Under the pieces are notes generated by a model, which worked only from the letters and a program-made list of their open reading frames with translations, did no database searches and was not told where the DNA came from. DNA of 64,000 nt from Vermamoeba vermiformis (lineage: Eukaryota > Tubulinea > Echinamoebida): NCBI GenBank assembly GCA_045837725.1, contig JBEWZL010000115.1, forward strand, positions 1-64,000, given 5' to 3'. Shown piece after piece: positions 33,791 through 46,074 of this stretch; position 1 is the first letter of the stretch, and every line of letters begins with the position of its first letter. The translations under genes were made by a program, and so were the position numbers.

Positions 33791-35141
33791 TTATTTGCGA
33801 AAGAATTGAATGTTGTGCCCAATTTCATCGTTTTTGTACCAACTAGCTTCAAATTCTTGTCGCACATCGTCTTGCAACAGCGCCATTTTCCAACCAATTC
33901 TTTTGAACTCGTTGAGCCATCTCTCGTCATTGCCATCGTCTGGTAGCTCCAATAAGGTATTAAATGCCCTGTTGATATCTTTCGAAGAATTTCCAAATGA
34001 TTTTACGGCATACGCTTCAAAACTGCCGCAGATCTCGATCAGGTTCGTCTGGCTGTTATACTACACGATTGGATTAGCTTATTGCACCTATAAATATCAT
34101 ATAATTGTTGCTTACCTTCACAAATATTAACGAGTCGTTGATTTCAAGTGCACTCAACAAGCGCGAGTACATGAATGTCACGGACCTGTGCGCGTCAATA
34201 AAGGCTTTCCACACACTGCATCGAATGTTATCGCCCAAGTCCGTTGACGTGTTGTCTGTACTCAGCACGAGCATTGGACGTATTAGTTTTGACGGCGCGT
34301 AAAAGCCAGGGTAAGATACCAGATCCATGCAGATCCAGCTACTGCTAAGTAGTGATTTGACATTCCTTTGCACCACTTCATGATGAACACTATCTAAATA
34401 CAAACAGTATTATATGCTGCCTCCTTATTAAATAACTCGTACATCTTTTTTCTAGCTCGGTTTGTGAGCACGTGATGCAGTCAATAATTTCACTCAGTCG
34501 CGGCGATATAGCTTGTGATTTTTGCACCATTTTCAACAACAATGTGCACGCTTCGTCGGTTAGTATAGTATTTGTGTAAAACTCCTCGCAGTAGTAGTCA
34601 GGATCCGGCTGTGAGTCACCGATATCGAGATCCAGATACCCGCTATAATTGAAGTGTTACAACCCAAGACACAGCTGTTATTAATAATGCCATAGACTTA
34701 CTAGTCATAATTAGTCAGGGTACTAATCTCAGCTGTGTATTTTTCCATTTTTGAACGAAGGCGTTTGATCCGCAGCTTGTGCAGTATAAATAGCAAATCT
34801 GGCGTGGGAATACGATCATCCTTACATATAGTAGGTGACATTCCTAATCTAACCCACATCGCGCGTGAATGAACTATTTCGTGGTGTCTAAAATTCAAAT
34901 TAGCATTAGAAGAATATTAATAAATCAGAAAATGCAGCGTGTACCTTCTGGATAGCATAGACAATGTGTAGATGGTCTTACTGTAATTAAATAAATAAGA
35001 GATAATTATTTCGACCAGTTCAGGCAGATCAAAAATGCACAAAGAGGCATTTGTTGACGCTGGATCGAGTTTTCTTCGCTTATTGATTTCGTGTTCTTCA
35101 TTTTTCTCCCCGCTAATCGTATCGTGCCTTCGTTTGTGCAT
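33791..35141 (-). CDS. F-box protein
   Basis: ATG 35141 gives MHKRRHDTISGEKNEEHEIN, a basic bipartite-like nuclear signal (KRRKLDP), then an F-box: LCIFDLPELVEIIISYLF then IYTLSMLSRRHHEIVHSRAM then WVRLG, with an intron inside it. The remaining roughly 300 residues, in four more exons, are helical and unassigned (e.g. HHEVVQRNVKSLLSSSWICM). The start resembles that of the F-box/LRR gene at 26945 (basic leader plus KRxK), suggesting related genes. Stop TAA 33791. CCAAATATGG at 33754 lies just past the stop. Confidence 0.7.
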
Positions 35142-35220
35142 GTTCGTTGCCTCAAGTTACATTTATGTCCAAATTTCCCATAAAAAATGAGACAGTTTTA
35201 CATGAAATACAGCACTGCGT

Positions 35221-36244
35221 TCACATGAATGCGAGCACGCACAAAGATAAGAATACAACGCCACTGACTAAGTGAGTCGCATCACTGCTCAAAGATGAAC
35301 CAGGAGTGTTGCCGGTGGTTTTTGAAGGTGAAGTACTGGTAGCGGGAGAGGTCGATGGGTTCGTAGTCTGTGGCACATTAGACGCGGGGCAGTTCGCTTG
35401 AGGGAATGGTCGATCGCAGAACGGATTGCAATTCCAATTGCCAGGCAGACTGGTTTGACACGCGTTAGCTTAGTGGCACAAATCCAATGTTAGACTTACT
35501 AATAGTTGCAAACTACCGTGTACATGCCGTTGCAGAGCTTGATGCCTAAATAACATGTTTTCAGTACTGTTATCGTAATCTTGATTGTCGTACCGCATCC
35601 GATCTGCGTGCTCGAAGACCAAACTATTTGAGTGTAATGGCCGCAATAATACCAAGAACACTTGCCATCCTGACAGCACTTGTTGGCGGCACAGTCCCAA
35701 TATTGTTTCTCTGTTATTAATCAGCGTTTAGATTCCATCACTCAGACGAAAGATTTGACACGCACCACCGGCCCACATAGTGACAGAATCAGTCAGATCA
35801 TCGGAATAGCCCCAAGCCATGTTCTCACCCAAATCAGCTGCGCCACTGTGGCCAGAAGGACAGCCATTGACGTAATTTTGTGCAATCTCTAGGGATGGAT
35901 CGAGCGTGAGTATGTATTTTATCGGTTAAATTATTGCCAATTTAGCAATCGTGATAGACTTACGCTCAATAGAGGTATTATATGTGACTGGTCCGAGACC
36001 AACCAACGCTCTTTCAGAGTTGTGGGCATTAACGACTTGCTGAATTTGCGTCGATCTGCATTATTATTAACATCAAGCATGCCACGAAATAATATTATGA
36101 CATTATTATAACATTATGTATAGGTATTAGAGAATATTCAACTGCATTGAAGTTATTCTCGCGCAATTAATAATTGACTTACGTTAAAGCGTTTGCAACT
36201 GCAACGAGTACAAGAACCAAAGCCACTTTAATAGTTGGATTCAT
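35221..36244 (-). CDS. CAP-superfamily (SCP/PR-1-like) secreted protein, probably GPI-anchored
   Basis: ATG 36244 starts a signal peptide (MNPTIKVALVLVLVAVANAL). The CAP domain is complete across short exons: VVNAHNSERALVGLGPVTYN, LGENMAWGYSDD, QYWDCAANKCCQDGKCSWYY then CGHYTQIVWSSSTQIGCGIK and GMYTVVCNYYLPGNWNC. The central His and Glu residues (AHN, GENMAW, CGHYTQ) of the family's cleft are present. A Thr/Ser/Pro-rich stalk follows and the C-terminus is hydrophobic (HLVSGVVFLSLCVLAF) with no cytoplasmic tail, as in GPI signals. TGA at 35221. CAP proteins bind sterols or lipids or act outside cells; the role here is unknown. Confidence 0.85.
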
Positions 36245-36766
36245 AGTTGTGGTTGTTGGATCAAAAGTTGTGCGTGATTTAACAAAAGATACTGCGCGAC
36301 ATTGTGTTTGACGTGCGTCACGCGTCGTTTTGCAGCGTAAAAGTTATTCTCCGCAGAAAAAACGCGAAGGATAATAAAAATTAGTTGACGTGGAGTCTGG
36401 ACAAGATTTGCCGGCTCCAGTTCGCTTCATTGTACTGCGTTTGAATATTTAATAACGCTGCATCTCGTTAAAAATTCTTCTTTATCTCCTATTAAAGGGA
36501 CTTATGCACAAGATGTCGCCCGCACCAAAGAGATATTGCCAATTTTTAATTGAACAATATTTTATCGTAAAAAATATTACTTTCATAATAATTTTAGTTC
36601 GTGATTACCCGTAGTACGAAAATTGTTAGGCAAAGACATACTGACCGCATCCAAAAGTACGGTTGTATACGCGGTCCGTTAGTGGTGCTTGCTCAGTGGT
36701 GTTTGTATCGAAATAATTTTTCTTTTAACTTTTTGTAACACGCAAACGTCCACGTCTCTCGCAGCC
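36245..36766. other. Divergent promoter region
   Basis: Some 520 bases between the start codons of the CAP protein (minus) and the CBM9-like protein (plus). AT-rich with no supported frame; likely both promoters. Both neighbours encode secreted proteins, so shared control is possible but not shown. Confidence 0.5.
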
Positions 36767-37927
36767 ATGTCTTTGCCAAAACAGGTCTTGTTTGTATGTC
36801 TATTAATCTCAATACAAGCTGTGCTGTCCGTGGAGGTATTCAAAATTAATCGATGTTCAACACCTCCTCAGCCTGACGCCTCGTGGAGCGGTAAGCAATT
36901 GATCGTACATTGAGCGTAATAATACTCAGTTAATAATATGGTCTGCTCGACGAATTTAATTTTACACGAGGAAGACACTTAATAATAATTTTATTTGATT
37001 ATTATCAATGTATGAGATTAATCTACGGATCTACAAATCATGATTATAGTACCCTATCGATAGTATTTAATTATCTAGCTAATGTGAATAACAGAAATTG
37101 CTAATGTTACGAATTTCATGCTTGACGATGGATCTGCACCTGCAGTGCAACAAACCATGACATGGATGTGCTATAATGACGACAATGTATATATTAAATT
37201 TTTGTGCAAGGACAGTAAGTGGAACTAGAATGACAAGCATTAAGCGAATGGAGATCTCAAAACTGGTATTAATCTGGCTTATCAATCGTTACAGATAACA
37301 TATTCTCGAAATATAAGAACTGTAACGACCCTCTCTACACGGAAGATGTCGTTGAAGTGTTTTTGACTGCGCCAGGAACAGATCACGACAGCGTGGATCT
37401 GCATCATTATCTCGAAATTGAGTTATCGCCCAACTCCGTATTGTTTGCAGCAAAGGTATGTACCCGAGACCTCCTATGTATCTACGGCATACTAATCGCC
37501 CTGTTCGTCTTTGTAGATCACCAACACGAACTACTTATGCACGGGTATCACCGACCAAAAAATTCCGTGCGATCAATCGGGCATTGAGTGGCAAGCTGAA
37601 CGAATGGACGCGCAGAACCAGTGGTGGGGCTACTTGCAAATTCCTTGGAAACTCATTGATGGTACGGCTGAAAAATATTTGACACGTGTCACAACACAAG
37701 ATACTCGCCTTGAGCTGCCGTCTAATCCTTTATATTCAATAGACAAATCAGTCGATGAACAAGGCAAATTGAATGTTGATTTGGCACATTTTACTTGGCG
37801 CGGTAACTTCTATCGCATTGACGTGCCGAAGAACAGCGACAAAGAGTACAGCTGCTGGTCCCCAACCATGGCGAGTCCTGCTTGCTTTCACAAACCTCTT
37901 TATTTTGGCGCTATTGTGCTCCAATAA
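36767..37927 (+). CDS. Secreted protein with CBM9-like carbohydrate-binding domain
   Basis: Signal peptide MSLPKQVLFVCLLISIQAVL (ATG 36767), then four exons joined by short introns. The domain shows the CBM9 order: YIKFLCKDNNIFSKYKNCND then PLYTEDVVEVFLTAPG, HHYLEIELSPNSVLFAAKI, WWGYLQIPWKLI, and the end FYRIDVPKNSDKEYSCWSPT then CFHKPLYFGAIVL, which is typical of stand-alone CBM9-type proteins of about 250 residues. Trp and Asp positions suited to sugar stacking are kept. It should act outside the cell on polysaccharide or glycoprotein. The stop is TAA 37925. An exonic GACACGTGTC lies at 37681. Confidence 0.8.
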
Positions 37928-38067
37928 ACTTAAGGCGTCACCATCGGGCCCATTTTTTGACAGATCTGTCACAGGCACGTGTCAAACTGGTTTTTGTTTG
38001 TAGGACAATCAGCAGCCAAAAGAACAGCACAACTAATACGATAGATAAATTTCCAAGCTTTTTCACA

Positions 38068-39052
38068 ATGGCTACGACAACTGCAAAATTTTTCGCCCTG
38101 CTTCCTGGATTGGAGCTGGTTGATATTCCAAACAAAGGAAAAGGTATCAATTAATTGTCATCTATATTAAAAAATTATTCGACGCTCTAGCACGAACTCT
38201 GAGCAATAACCATTAGTTTCCTGAATAATAAATAATTTTTTAAAAATAGGTTACACTGTCAATAAACCTATTGAAGTCGGAGAAGTGCTTATCGAAGAGG
38301 ACCCAATTATTAAGTCAAAATCCAACAAGATCATTGATATAGCCGAAGAGCTTATTTTTGACAATCCCGAAGCATTCAAAGAGATCTACTGCCCCAAAGA
38401 ATATCCAATTGTGCCTACTGGCTTCGAAGAGATTAGTGACCAAGACTATTCGCGTGCATGCGCTCAAATTCAAGCAAATATCTTCTCAAACAACGAATAC
38501 TTCTTGCTGAACTACAGAACAAGTTTTATTAATCATAGCTGCCGACCAAACGCTTGTTTTTATTTGGACCAAGCTATGCGCGTCAAGATCTATGCCATAG
38601 AGAAGATTGAGCCCGGTCAAGAGATCACTCTCTGCTACAAACAACAGATCCTGGTACAACCGCTCGAGATGAGACAACAGTGGCTTAAAACGAATTGGTT
38701 CTTCGATTGTACTTGCGTCAAATGTACCGAAGAGCAGCAGAACCCTAAGATCGCTAAAAAGATCGCTGAAGGATGGAAAGATTATGAATTGAGAAAAGAG
38801 GATCTGACCTCGTTACTTGCCGAAGACGAATTGTTTGAAGCAGCCAAGGTAGTGATGGACATTATGGACTACGAACATAACGTATGTCCTCTCTATCATA
38901 ACTTCAAGCTGGTGAACTATCAGCTGTTGATGGGCCTGCTCAAACAATTGAAAAAAGACGACAAACAAGCTGAAGCCAAGATCGTCGAGAATAAGATGAA
39001 AATGCTCGAATTGGATGTCTATGATAGAATAATAAAGATATTCAATAATTAG
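38068..39052 (+). CDS. SET-domain protein methyltransferase (SMYD-like, no MYND finger)
   Basis: Two exons, ATG 38068 to TAG 39050. The SET core reads GYTVNKPIEVGEVLIEEDPI (start), FINHSCRPNACFYLDQ (NHSC motif, SAM and pseudoknot), VKIYAIEKIEPGQEITLCY (catalytic Tyr in the last motif), and a post-SET Cys set FDCTCVKC that binds zinc. No MYND zinc finger interrupts the SET domain, unlike animal SMYD proteins; the linker region (DIAEELIFDNPEAFKEIY) is helical. C-terminal helices (about 100 residues) could be a TPR-like tail. It probably methylates protein lysines; the target is unknown. Confidence 0.85.
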
Positions 39053-39161
39053 TTCTTCCTACAATCGTCTTCAGATCGCGATCTACTTTCTGATAAAATT
39101 CGCAAAATGCTCGTCAGGTAGAAAAGCCAACCTGCACACAGCTTTTTTTCATCATTTAACG

Positions 39162-40018
39162 ATGAGTAATACCACACTAGAACAATCTGCCACGGTAAGT
39201 GTCACCTAGTTAGCACTAACTACTGTACTTCCGACTTGACTTACGAATTCTTGACTTTCAGATGGCAGAATCGCAAGACCAAGAAATGATAGAAAATATC
39301 CAAGGCGATATTGAATTTGACCCCACTAAGAAAAAGAGATCTCGCAAGCGAAGAGAACAAAAGCTGGCTGAGGATTTGAATGAAGATCTCCAAATTGAAG
39401 AAAAACTCGAAACTAAACAAGAACCTGCAGAATATTCCTATGAAAATGTAAGTATTTGTTATTTTATATCAACGAGTCTTACCCGTTATTTTCAGCTTGT
39501 CGATCGATTTTACTCCCGATTAGATCAGATGCGTTCAGGCCAAGAAGTCGCCAACAAAATTACTATGGAACCGCCTAAAGTTGGCCGTCAATCGATTAGA
39601 TGTGCTTGGCTCAACTTTGCCAATAACTGCAAGAGCTTGAAGCGCGATCAAAAGCACGTCATGAAGTTCGTATTGAGCGAGCTGGGTGCTAATGGAAATC
39701 TCGGTGGTGACAACAAGCTCGTGATCAATGGGCGATATCAAGCCAAACACATCGAGGCTGTGCTCACTAAATATGCACGTAAGTAGCATGGCTTAAAAAA
39801 GCTGAGTTTTACCGTTAATTGCATCGCGTCGTGGATTTGCCTTCGTTTTTGTTCTGTTGATGAATCTAATATTAACGTTCGTCTCTATTATAGTGATGTA
39901 TGTCCTATGCAAGCACTGCAAGAGTCCCAACACCGAGCTAGTCAAAGAAGAGCGATTACAAATGCTCAAATGCAACAACTGCACGTGCAAATACACCGTG
40001 CCCACTTTAAAGAAATAA
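39162..40018 (+). CDS. EIF2S2: Translation initiation factor eIF2 subunit beta
   Basis: Four exons from ATG 39162. The N-terminal exon is short (MSNTTLEQSAT); Lys-rich blocks follow (DPTKKKRSRKRREQK), the kind that contact eIF5 and eIF2B. The conserved core reads PPKVGRQSIRCAWLNFANNC, HVMKFVLSELGANGNLG and LVINGRYQAKHIEAVLTKYA, then a C2-C2 zinc finger VLCKHCKSPNTELVKEERLQ ... CNNCTCKY, ending TAA 40016. It is part of the eIF2 complex that brings initiator Met-tRNA to the 40S subunit. At about 230 residues it is shorter than human (333), mostly because the N-terminal polybasic region is reduced to one clear block. Confidence 0.92.
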
Positions 40019-40280
40019 CGCTTATTTTGATATTATGCTAATTGTAAATATAATCTCATTTTCATATTTAAGGCAATAAACATCAGTAGATTAGAAATAA
40101 CGTTAGAAGTGGATTTGCGCGCCAGAATAACCAAAAATAAATTTGAATATTTCAATACGAATATGATGCTTAAAAGGTTATTACTATTAATATCGCGTAT
40201 ATTTATTACAAAACTATCACGAATAAGAATTGAAGTAACGATAAAAAATTTCAAATCTCATCCGAAAATTGAGGCTTAGC

Positions 40281-41329
40281 TTAGTTACGCTTCTTGGTCT
40301 TGGTGCCTTCGTCAACAGGCCACGAGCCAGGAGGCAAAGGAAGCAATCTTGAGACAGCCTTCTGGTAGTTCTTGTATTGCGGGTACTTGGAGATGGAAAT
40401 CTGCTCGGTGAAGGGAGTAGAGCCCTGGAAGAGCGCAGTCAACAACAAAGCACCATAGCCGGTCCAGTTCCAGTACGAGGGTTGAGAAACAGCCAAAGAG
40501 AAGACAAAGAAGCACCACCACATCGCTTGTTCAGCGAAGAAGTTGGGATGGCGCGAGTAGCGGAAGAGACCGCTGTGAATGAATCCGTGAGCGAATTCGC
40601 CAGTCAAAGGCTTCTTGGCATCGATCAATTTCTTCTTGGCTTGTTGGAAGTTCCATTGTTGTTGATCCGCAACGGTCTCCATCAACAAAAAGAAAGCGAA
40701 TGCACCAGTAGCGGCGTAATCAATGTAGTTCAAGGGAGTTCCGCGCTTGAGCCATGCAAAGTACATTGGGAGCACGAACCAAGTGATGATAACGTTCTGA
40801 ATGACGGCGATAAACGTGACATTCAACAGTTGGAAGCCGATGAAGCCCAACTTCTCGCGGAGGATCTGCCAGCGGTAGTCTTCACCGTGCCAAGTGTATC
40901 CTCCCTTGCGGCCAAAGTTATAAGAAAGACGTGCGCCCCAAAGGGTAGCCAATACAGCCATAATAGCCAAGCGTTGATCGAGTTGGGTCGATTCGCCCGA
41001 CAAGACGGGTTGAGCAACAAAATACCAAGCATAAATTACGGGCATAATAGACCATAATTTATCGACTTGGGAATAGTTATTAAAGATAATTGAGCCAAAA
41101 TAGCAATAGAAAATGAAGATGAGAGTCAAAACCACAACTCCAACGAGAGCGTCAGCGTGAATGAACCAGTTCCATGCTGAGCTAGGAGTAACAGTGCTCC
41201 AGTTGAGGGCGAGCGCTTGTTTGTATGTCTGCAATAACAACGCTATTGCGTGCGCACCTGAAAATTCTAAATTCAAATACAAAAATTAGAATATTTAACT
41301 CTTTTTTAATTAAACACGGACATACCCAT
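40281..41329 (-). CDS. DUF1295 / steroid 5-alpha-reductase-like membrane enzyme
   Basis: Two exons: a four-base first exon (ATGG, ATG 41329), then one long exon to TAA 40281; about 320 residues. Several membrane helices (e.g. ADALVGVVVLTLIFIFYCYF, NVTFIAVIQNVIITWFVLPM). Family signature at the C-terminus: HSGLFRYSRHPNFFAEQAMWW, with GxxxxVADxQxxxFQ upstream (METVADQQQWNFQQAK). The family reduces steroid-like or unsaturated lipids using NADPH at the ER membrane; substrate unknown here. Codon use is strongly biased toward C-ending codons (GCC, AAG, TTC, ATC), unlike neighbouring genes, suggesting high expression. A 226-codon antisense frame within the exon is a by-product of that bias. Confidence 0.87.
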
Positions 41330-41570
41330 GATGAGGTGTGGTGGTTAACAGCGTCCGTAAATGCAACAAAGATTTATTGCGCAACCGTCACGAGATATTG
41401 ATTTTTTGCCCGGGCCATTTTCCATAAAAGGAAAAACTGTTGTTACGCTTCGAGCGACCGCGTGACCCTAGATCCCGTAATCCGACTCCAGGAACAGCCC
41501 TCTCGGCTGGTGTTGTGAATAGGGACGATAAACTAGCTTTATTTGAGCATCAACAAATCGCAACATGAGG

Positions 41571-44500
41571 CTAGATCTGCGGATCCTCACTCATGCTAGA
41601 GTCGTCCTCTTTATCGTCGCTATTGTACTCCTCGCGCGTTGGCTTCAGACCTTTGAATCGAGTGGAGACCTTCACTAAGGCTTCTTCAGCAATTCCCCAC
41701 TTGAAGAGCGGTTGATCGAGCTGTTCTTCCGTGATCTGGCAAACACGTGCATAACGACCTGATCCTAGTCGCAATTCGATGTCCCACGACTGCGTTAATG
41801 CTATTCCAAGCTCTTTCATCAAATCAGCAATTGTTCCGTCAATGCGCATCCACACTTGTCGAACAATGTGGTGCTCGTTGAGTTTAATGTGAATAACTCT
41901 GAAGTGCATCATGCCCTTGCTCGACGAGGCCATGATCGAGTGCGGCTTCAGACGACCTTCAGAGATGTCGGCCAAGACATTGTTGGGGTTGTGTTCATTC
42001 TTCAATGCGATGTAAATATCCAGATCAATGCCCGTCACACCGCTGTCATCTGGCAGACCCTTCACCACAAATTAATACAAGTGTGTAGGCGAGTAATATA
42101 TTGCCTGGCTAGCTTACCTGAAATATCACTCCCAAGAAGTAGCCAATGGCACTGAGTGTCGCGCACAGTGATAACTTTGACGTCGTGTGCCCACCTCCAC
42201 TAGCCAGTAAAGGCAAGCTGAATTTAAGCCGTTTGTTGCCGTGCTTATCGACTATACTGCCTTGTTCGTAGCACTTGATACCGTGCTTTAAGAACGATTT
42301 GACGGCTTTAAAAATACGACCGGGAGAGCCACCTCCCGTTGCTTCAGTGCCGCACAACAACCACAGTTGGAATCGATTACTTATAGTGCCCATGCCTAAT
42401 TAGTCAGGGTGAGTAATTGAGTAATAATATAGAATTAACACTTACGTTTGACGCCACCATACTTCGGCACGTCAATGCCAAGAGCACCGTTCAAGAGATG
42501 AAGCTCCTCTAATTTCTTGCGATCATTTCGCAGCAGGGAGGCCAATACTTGACTGCCAAATACATTTGCAAGCACGTATCTATCTTGTCGCTTGATCACG
42601 CCAACTGATGCAGCCACTAATTGACGGTAAGTACTCGAGACAACAAGAATGCGAACTCCTTACCGTGTCCGGTGATAGTCTTCGTGTCCATTACCTGATT
42701 CAATATTCGAACTTGTGCAAAGTCGCCAACAGGAATACTATCATCGTGTTAGAGTTGATGAGGCTAAGTGGCTGGCAACTTACACAATCTTTTTGAACGG
42801 CGAGAAATTGACGCCATCGTACACTTTCTTTTCTTCTTTGCTCACATTCAGTTTGTTTTGAAGGAAATATGGCATTTGAGGTGTAGGTGCTACCCAACCG
42901 AGAGCGGCGATTTCCCTGCTCGTAAGTTAGACCTATTAACACATCGAGAAGCTGACTGCTTACTTGAGTGCTTTGTTCGTAAGTTTCACTCGCTGCATGA
43001 ATGGCAAGCTAGGGTCGAAGTGAATAGTCTGAATGTTGAAGTTCATCTGCAGATGTTGCACACGTGTCGGTGATACTTCATCGGGCGTGAGCCAAAAGTG
43101 AGGTCCAATGCCACCACCGAGACCTTCAGACACTTCATCGAGAATGCCTAACAAATCACGATCTCTGAGCGATGTACCAATAAAAAGGAAGCTGTACTCG
43201 GATGAAAGTTGTCTCAACAGCTCGTTCAGTGAAATATCGCGCACCATTACAGCTCTGTAGTCAGCATGTGACAGCACGAGTTCCTTGCGACCACGTTCAG
43301 AGAAATCTCCATGGAGCTTTAGCAACATTGGAGGCCGTCTTTGCGACTTCAGCTCGGCGTAGAACAAGTGCACGTCTTCTCTGAATCTGACCGGCAAGTG
43401 CGTGCCTTCACGCAATGCGAACTTTGAAATCTTAACTTCATTAGCTGAACTCTTGCTTATCCATGGAGCTTGATAGGACTACAAACATCGTTAGTTATTG
43501 CAAATATCAATCACAGAATGGACTCCGTACCTGCTCTAACATCGCGTCCCAGTTCGTGGTCAAAAGTGCAGGCCATGGGCCGCACACTAACGGCTGTAGG
43601 TCTTGCAATGTCATGTCAAACATAGAGTATTTCGAGGGTGTATTTTGGACACTATTGCGTTTCTTTTTTCTTCCACTACCATTATTGTTGTTGCTATTGT
43701 TGTTATTGTTATTGTTGGAATTGCTCGTGGTCGAAGTACTCGTGGTTGAGGTACTCGCAGTACTGTCACCGCTTTCGGACGCATTGTCAACAGCATTGGG
43801 ATTAGCTGAGATGTGTTTCTCTCTGTTTTCAGGGATCTCTGCTGCTTTCCGTTCGAACTCTTTGAACTTCTGTTCGATGCTGCTCCACATGTCTTTGCCT
43901 TGCATTTTCAGATTTGAACAGCCGAATTGAGCCAAGACAGTCAAGTCTTCAGTCTGTCGAGCGCGTTCATAGTCATCTAACTGACCTGCTTCTTCCCACA
44001 GCAACTTCACAACCCCTTCCCACCCACCATAGCTGCACGAGACAAGTTAGTTTGGTCCCTCTCGATATAGTCTCAATAGGCTGTACGTACATATTGTAAG
44101 TGACACCTGCGCCAATCCAAGGCACAACACGACGTCTCGAAAGTCTGTGAATCAACGCTTCAATGATGCTCGGTGACGCCATTGACTGTTCCAATGCACC
44201 TTCTTTTTTAGAACGACGTCTAAATACAGGAGTGGGTGTTGGATTAGGTGATGGCGGTAGCGGCGTTGTTGAGGCTGAATCAGTGAGGCTTTCAGTGGAT
44301 GGGGCTCTGGAGATCTGATCGCTGCTGTCAAGCTCCGGAGCAATCGTGTCGCTGCTCGTTGTTAATAAAACATTCTTCTTAAAAGCTCTTTTAGCCGTCG
44401 AGTCTTTGATTGGCTTTCCTTTCTGTAGCTCGATATATTGCTTCAATGGAGCGATTTTGTTGCTTCCTGTACATGTCGCGATTTAAAATTTATTCTTATA

Positions 44501-44778
44501 TTTTAAAATTATTAATGGGTTGATTTGTAAATATAGAAGTGGTATTATTAGATAATTGGCTATTTTATAAATTAATAATTAATTTTATTCATAGTATTCA
44601 GATCTAGCTGATTACTTACGACTTCGGGGAGTGTATTGAGGCTAAATTTAAATGTTATTATGGCTAGTCACTGTTGAACTGCACGTACCTTTGATTTTGA
44701 AGGAGCAGATCCAACCGCTCCTATCACGGTTATGCCAAATAAGAACAAGAAAACATATAAACAAAAGTATATAAACAT
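41571..44778 (-). CDS. Membrane-anchored SIR2-like protein
   Basis: ATG 44778 gives a strong hydrophobic N-terminus (MFIYFCLYVFLFLFGITVIG) followed by Ser/Pro-rich sequence: a signal anchor or signal peptide. The SIR2-like core has all the usual motifs: RRVVPWIGAGVTYNMYGGWE (NAD site), PALLTTNWDAMLEQ (TTNxD), MLLKLHGDFSERGRKEL (catalytic His in LHGD) and SFLFIGTSLRDRDLLGILDE. This resembles the SIR2_2 type found in bacterial anti-phage NADases rather than histone sirtuins. A low-complexity Ser/Thr then poly-Asn insert lies between the first two motifs (about 43675-43760), and Ser/Pro-rich sequence precedes the core. The C-terminal 400 residues (GTEATGGGSPGRIFKAVKSF and the end FKWGIAEEALVKV) are unassigned. 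Stop TAG 41571. Confidence 0.82.
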
Positions 44779-44920
44779 ATTTACAATTTACATTTGAGGT
44801 TATCTACGCAAAATAATACGAATGAATGAATCACTGAAAAACGTCAGAACAGCCAATTCCCGTTTCAGTAATTTTCTCAACTTTCAATTTGTCATTTGCA
44901 CTATGACGACCGTATACTAC

Positions 44921-46074
44921 TCAACTTTGCGTATTTTCTTTCGTGCCAATAAACTGATAGTAATCCACAACGATTGGTTTGCGCACCAAGTCATCGCCCT
45001 CATTCACAGGCCAGCGTTCACTCGCTGCATTGACGAGTGTCACATTGTCGATCACTTGAAAGCCATAGCCTTCGTGCACATGGCCTAGGTGATAAAGACA
45101 CGAGTCAGTATTGGTCGTTACAGGACTGAAAGGACACAGCTAGTGCCGGTAGTTAGGTTCGTACCAAACACGTGCAAGTGTGGCTTGATCTCTTCCAACA
45201 CGCGCTTCTTCAATGCTCTGCAGCCCCAATGCCGACCATTGGCCGCGAGGTCCATGATTGAGTGCGGCGGCATGTGGCTACCGAAGGGACCGTGATCAGT
45301 TTACATTTAATAGCTACTTAGTGCCAATATGATCTCTTACGTAATTAATATGTCCACTTCATTAGGAATCAGCGCCCACTTCTCTTTTAAATTGTCTTTG
45401 GAACAACTGAATGCCATGTTTCTACGAGGTGGTAAAATGCGTCAGCAATGAGAGTGCTTATTCACGGTGTGTTAATACATACTGACTGCCTTGCCACGGT
45501 GTACCATATATTTTCAAGCCTTCGATCTCAATAAATGTGTCTTGCAGGTAAACGCCTGAAAATTCTAATGAGATCCGGGTATCTCTTCGTGCGCTGACTT
45601 ACAGTTGTATAATAATCGATCGATTTTTTCTTTTGAATATCTGTTGAACAAGTATTCATGGTTTCTATGCACAGGTGCGTAAGCGAAATTGGATCGAATA
45701 AAAAAATAATTCATCTTCATACCCAGCAATTACAACTCTGTGTTTGAAATTCTGCTTGCCCAACCACTTATTGAAATCTTTATACACTGCTTTCTCCTTG
45801 CTGCGCTTCACAAAGTCGCCTAATAAATTTAAAAATAAAGACCTAACGTATTAATTAACCTACCTGCATGAATCAATACATCGCCCTCTGGAATTTTGAG
45901 CTAATGGATTTGGGGTGTAAATAAAATTATTAAGCATATTGGATGTGGACGTACATGTGGATGCAAGTTGTGCGTGTCGCTTATTAAAACTAACCGCCAT
46001 TTCTTATAATTTTTGCTATTTTTTTGTGCGTCAGTTAAGCCGTATGGTACCTCTAATATAGGCACGTTGTCCAT
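44921..46074 (-). CDS. Calcineurin-like metallophosphoesterase, MPPED1/2 type
   Basis: ATG 46074. Metal-binding motifs in order: LVLISDTHNLHPH (DxH), IPEGDVLIHAGDF (GD), AG-NHEYLFNRYSKE (GNHE, split by an intron), ILITHGPFGSHMPP (H) and HLHVFGHVHEGYG (GHxH). The spacing and the GCRALKKRVLEEIKPHLHVF block match the MPPED1/MPPED2 (UPF0046) family of cyclic nucleotide phosphodiesterases rather than PP1-type phosphatases. Seven or more short exons; the C-terminus VVDYYQFIGTKENTQS ends at TGA 44921. Cytosolic. The start codon is only 87 bases from that of the divergent armadillo gene. Confidence 0.87.

Noticed and set aside
40377-41057. 226-codon plus-strand frame inside the DUF1295 gene
   Set aside because: It runs antisense through an exon that has clear family motifs on the minus strand; its length comes from the strong codon bias of that exon.
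43463-43930. 155-codon plus-strand frame with a poly-Leu stretch
   Set aside because: It is the complement of the poly-Asn and Ser/Thr insert of the SIR2-like gene; the Leu run is an artefact of AAC/AAT repeats.
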